Assembly (NCBI RefSeq): GCF_001571085.1
Contig: NZ_BCTC01000004.1
Coordinates: 62,001 to 126,000 of the forward strand
Direction of reading: 5' to 3'
From: Azohydromonas lata NBRC 102462
GTDB lineage: Bacteria; Pseudomonadota; Gammaproteobacteria; Burkholderiales; Burkholderiaceae_C
DNA: 64,000 bases
In this document: positions 63,863 through 64,000 of the stretch, piece after piece
Position numbering within the stretch: position 1 is the stretch's first letter
Layout of the letters: each line of letters opens with the position of its first letter
Notes under the pieces: generated by a model
The model's database searches: none
Seen by the model: the letters and a program-made list of their open reading frames with translations, nothing else
Told to the model about the DNA's origin: nothing
Made by a program: the position numbers and the translations under genes

Positions 63863-64000
63863 ATGAATCCAACCGATCTGCAGGCGCTGCTGGAGGCGCT
63901 GACGCACCGCGGCGTGCTCGTGGAGCTGGGCACGCTGGCCGGCTGCCTGGGCGGGGCTTGGGCGCTCACTTGGCTGCTGCGCGGGCGACAGCCCCGCGCG
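63863..64000 (+). CDS. N-terminus of a membrane protein, possibly a mechanosensitive channel (cut by window end)
   Basis: Only the first 46 codons are in the window. AGGGGAAGG precedes the ATG. The product begins with an amphipathic stretch (PTDLQALLEALTHRGVLVEL) and then a hydrophobic helix (GTLAGCLGGAWALTWLL) followed by RGRQPRA. From memory, similar N-termini occur in MscS-family mechanosensitive channels next to this deacetylase gene in Comamonadaceae. That is weak evidence; the family cannot be settled without the rest of the gene. Confidence 0.5.
   Translation, partial: MNPTDLQALLEALTHRGVLVELGTLAGCLGGAWALTWLLRGRQPRA

Overview
The window looks like a chromosomal segment from a high-GC betaproteobacterium of the order Burkholderiales, most likely Comamonadaceae-like. 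The basis is the GC-rich codon use, the order sspA-sspB, dciA/secA/argJ and DUF971-ubiE, and an exosortase-B (XrtB) type exopolysaccharide locus. No genus can be named from sequence reading alone.

Layout. (1) 1-12.9 kb is housekeeping DNA: sspA, sspB, tRNA-Thr(TGT), dciA-like, secA, argJ, a very large FAD/Fe-S oxidoreductase (DUF3683 type), an MgtC-like membrane protein, a Bug/TctC-type solute-binding protein, a DUF971 protein and ubiE. (2) 12.9-37.5 kb is an accessory exopolysaccharide (EPS) island. A left arm on the minus strand carries an Alg13/Alg14-like split glycosyltransferase, an aldo-keto-reductase-like protein, a Gfo/Idh/MocA dehydrogenase and a GT4 glycosyltransferase. A long plus-strand operon carries epsD, epsE, epsF, epsG, xrtB, epsI, a Wzy/WaaL-like membrane protein, five sulfotransferase-family genes, another GT4, a Wzx-like flippase and a hexapeptide acyltransferase. 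A right arm on the minus strand carries a membrane GT-C-like protein, a HAD-UbiA fusion, an SDR epimerase and a small SMR-like transporter, which together look like a lipid-linked sugar module. (3) 37.8-41.8 kb encodes sulfate activation: cysNC, which includes an APS kinase domain, and cysD. cysD lies in one uninterrupted frame with an IS630-transposase-like helix-turn-helix region. (4) 42.4-46.4 kb has a PEP-CTERM protein, dsbB, a RidA protein and comEC. (5) 46.5-56.3 kb is a five-gene transglutaminase / circularly permuted ATP-grasp / alpha-E cluster. (6) 56.4-64.0 kb has a HisKA-REC protein without an ATPase domain, mltB, a TgpA-DUF58-MoxR cluster, a histone-deacetylase-family protein and the start of one further gene.

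How the genes work together. The central proposal is a sulfated exopolysaccharide system. CysD and CysNC would supply PAPS, up to five sulfotransferases would sulfate the glycan or its carrier, and EpsDEFG with the Wzx/Wzy-like proteins would assemble and export it. XrtB and EpsI tie it to PEP-CTERM protein sorting, with one candidate substrate at 42.4 kb. The arrangement recalls rhizobial NodPQ plus a sulfotransferase. The initiating phosphoglycosyl transferase is not in the window. The domesticated-transposase-like region upstream of cysD, with a palindrome over its promoter, is the least expected element.
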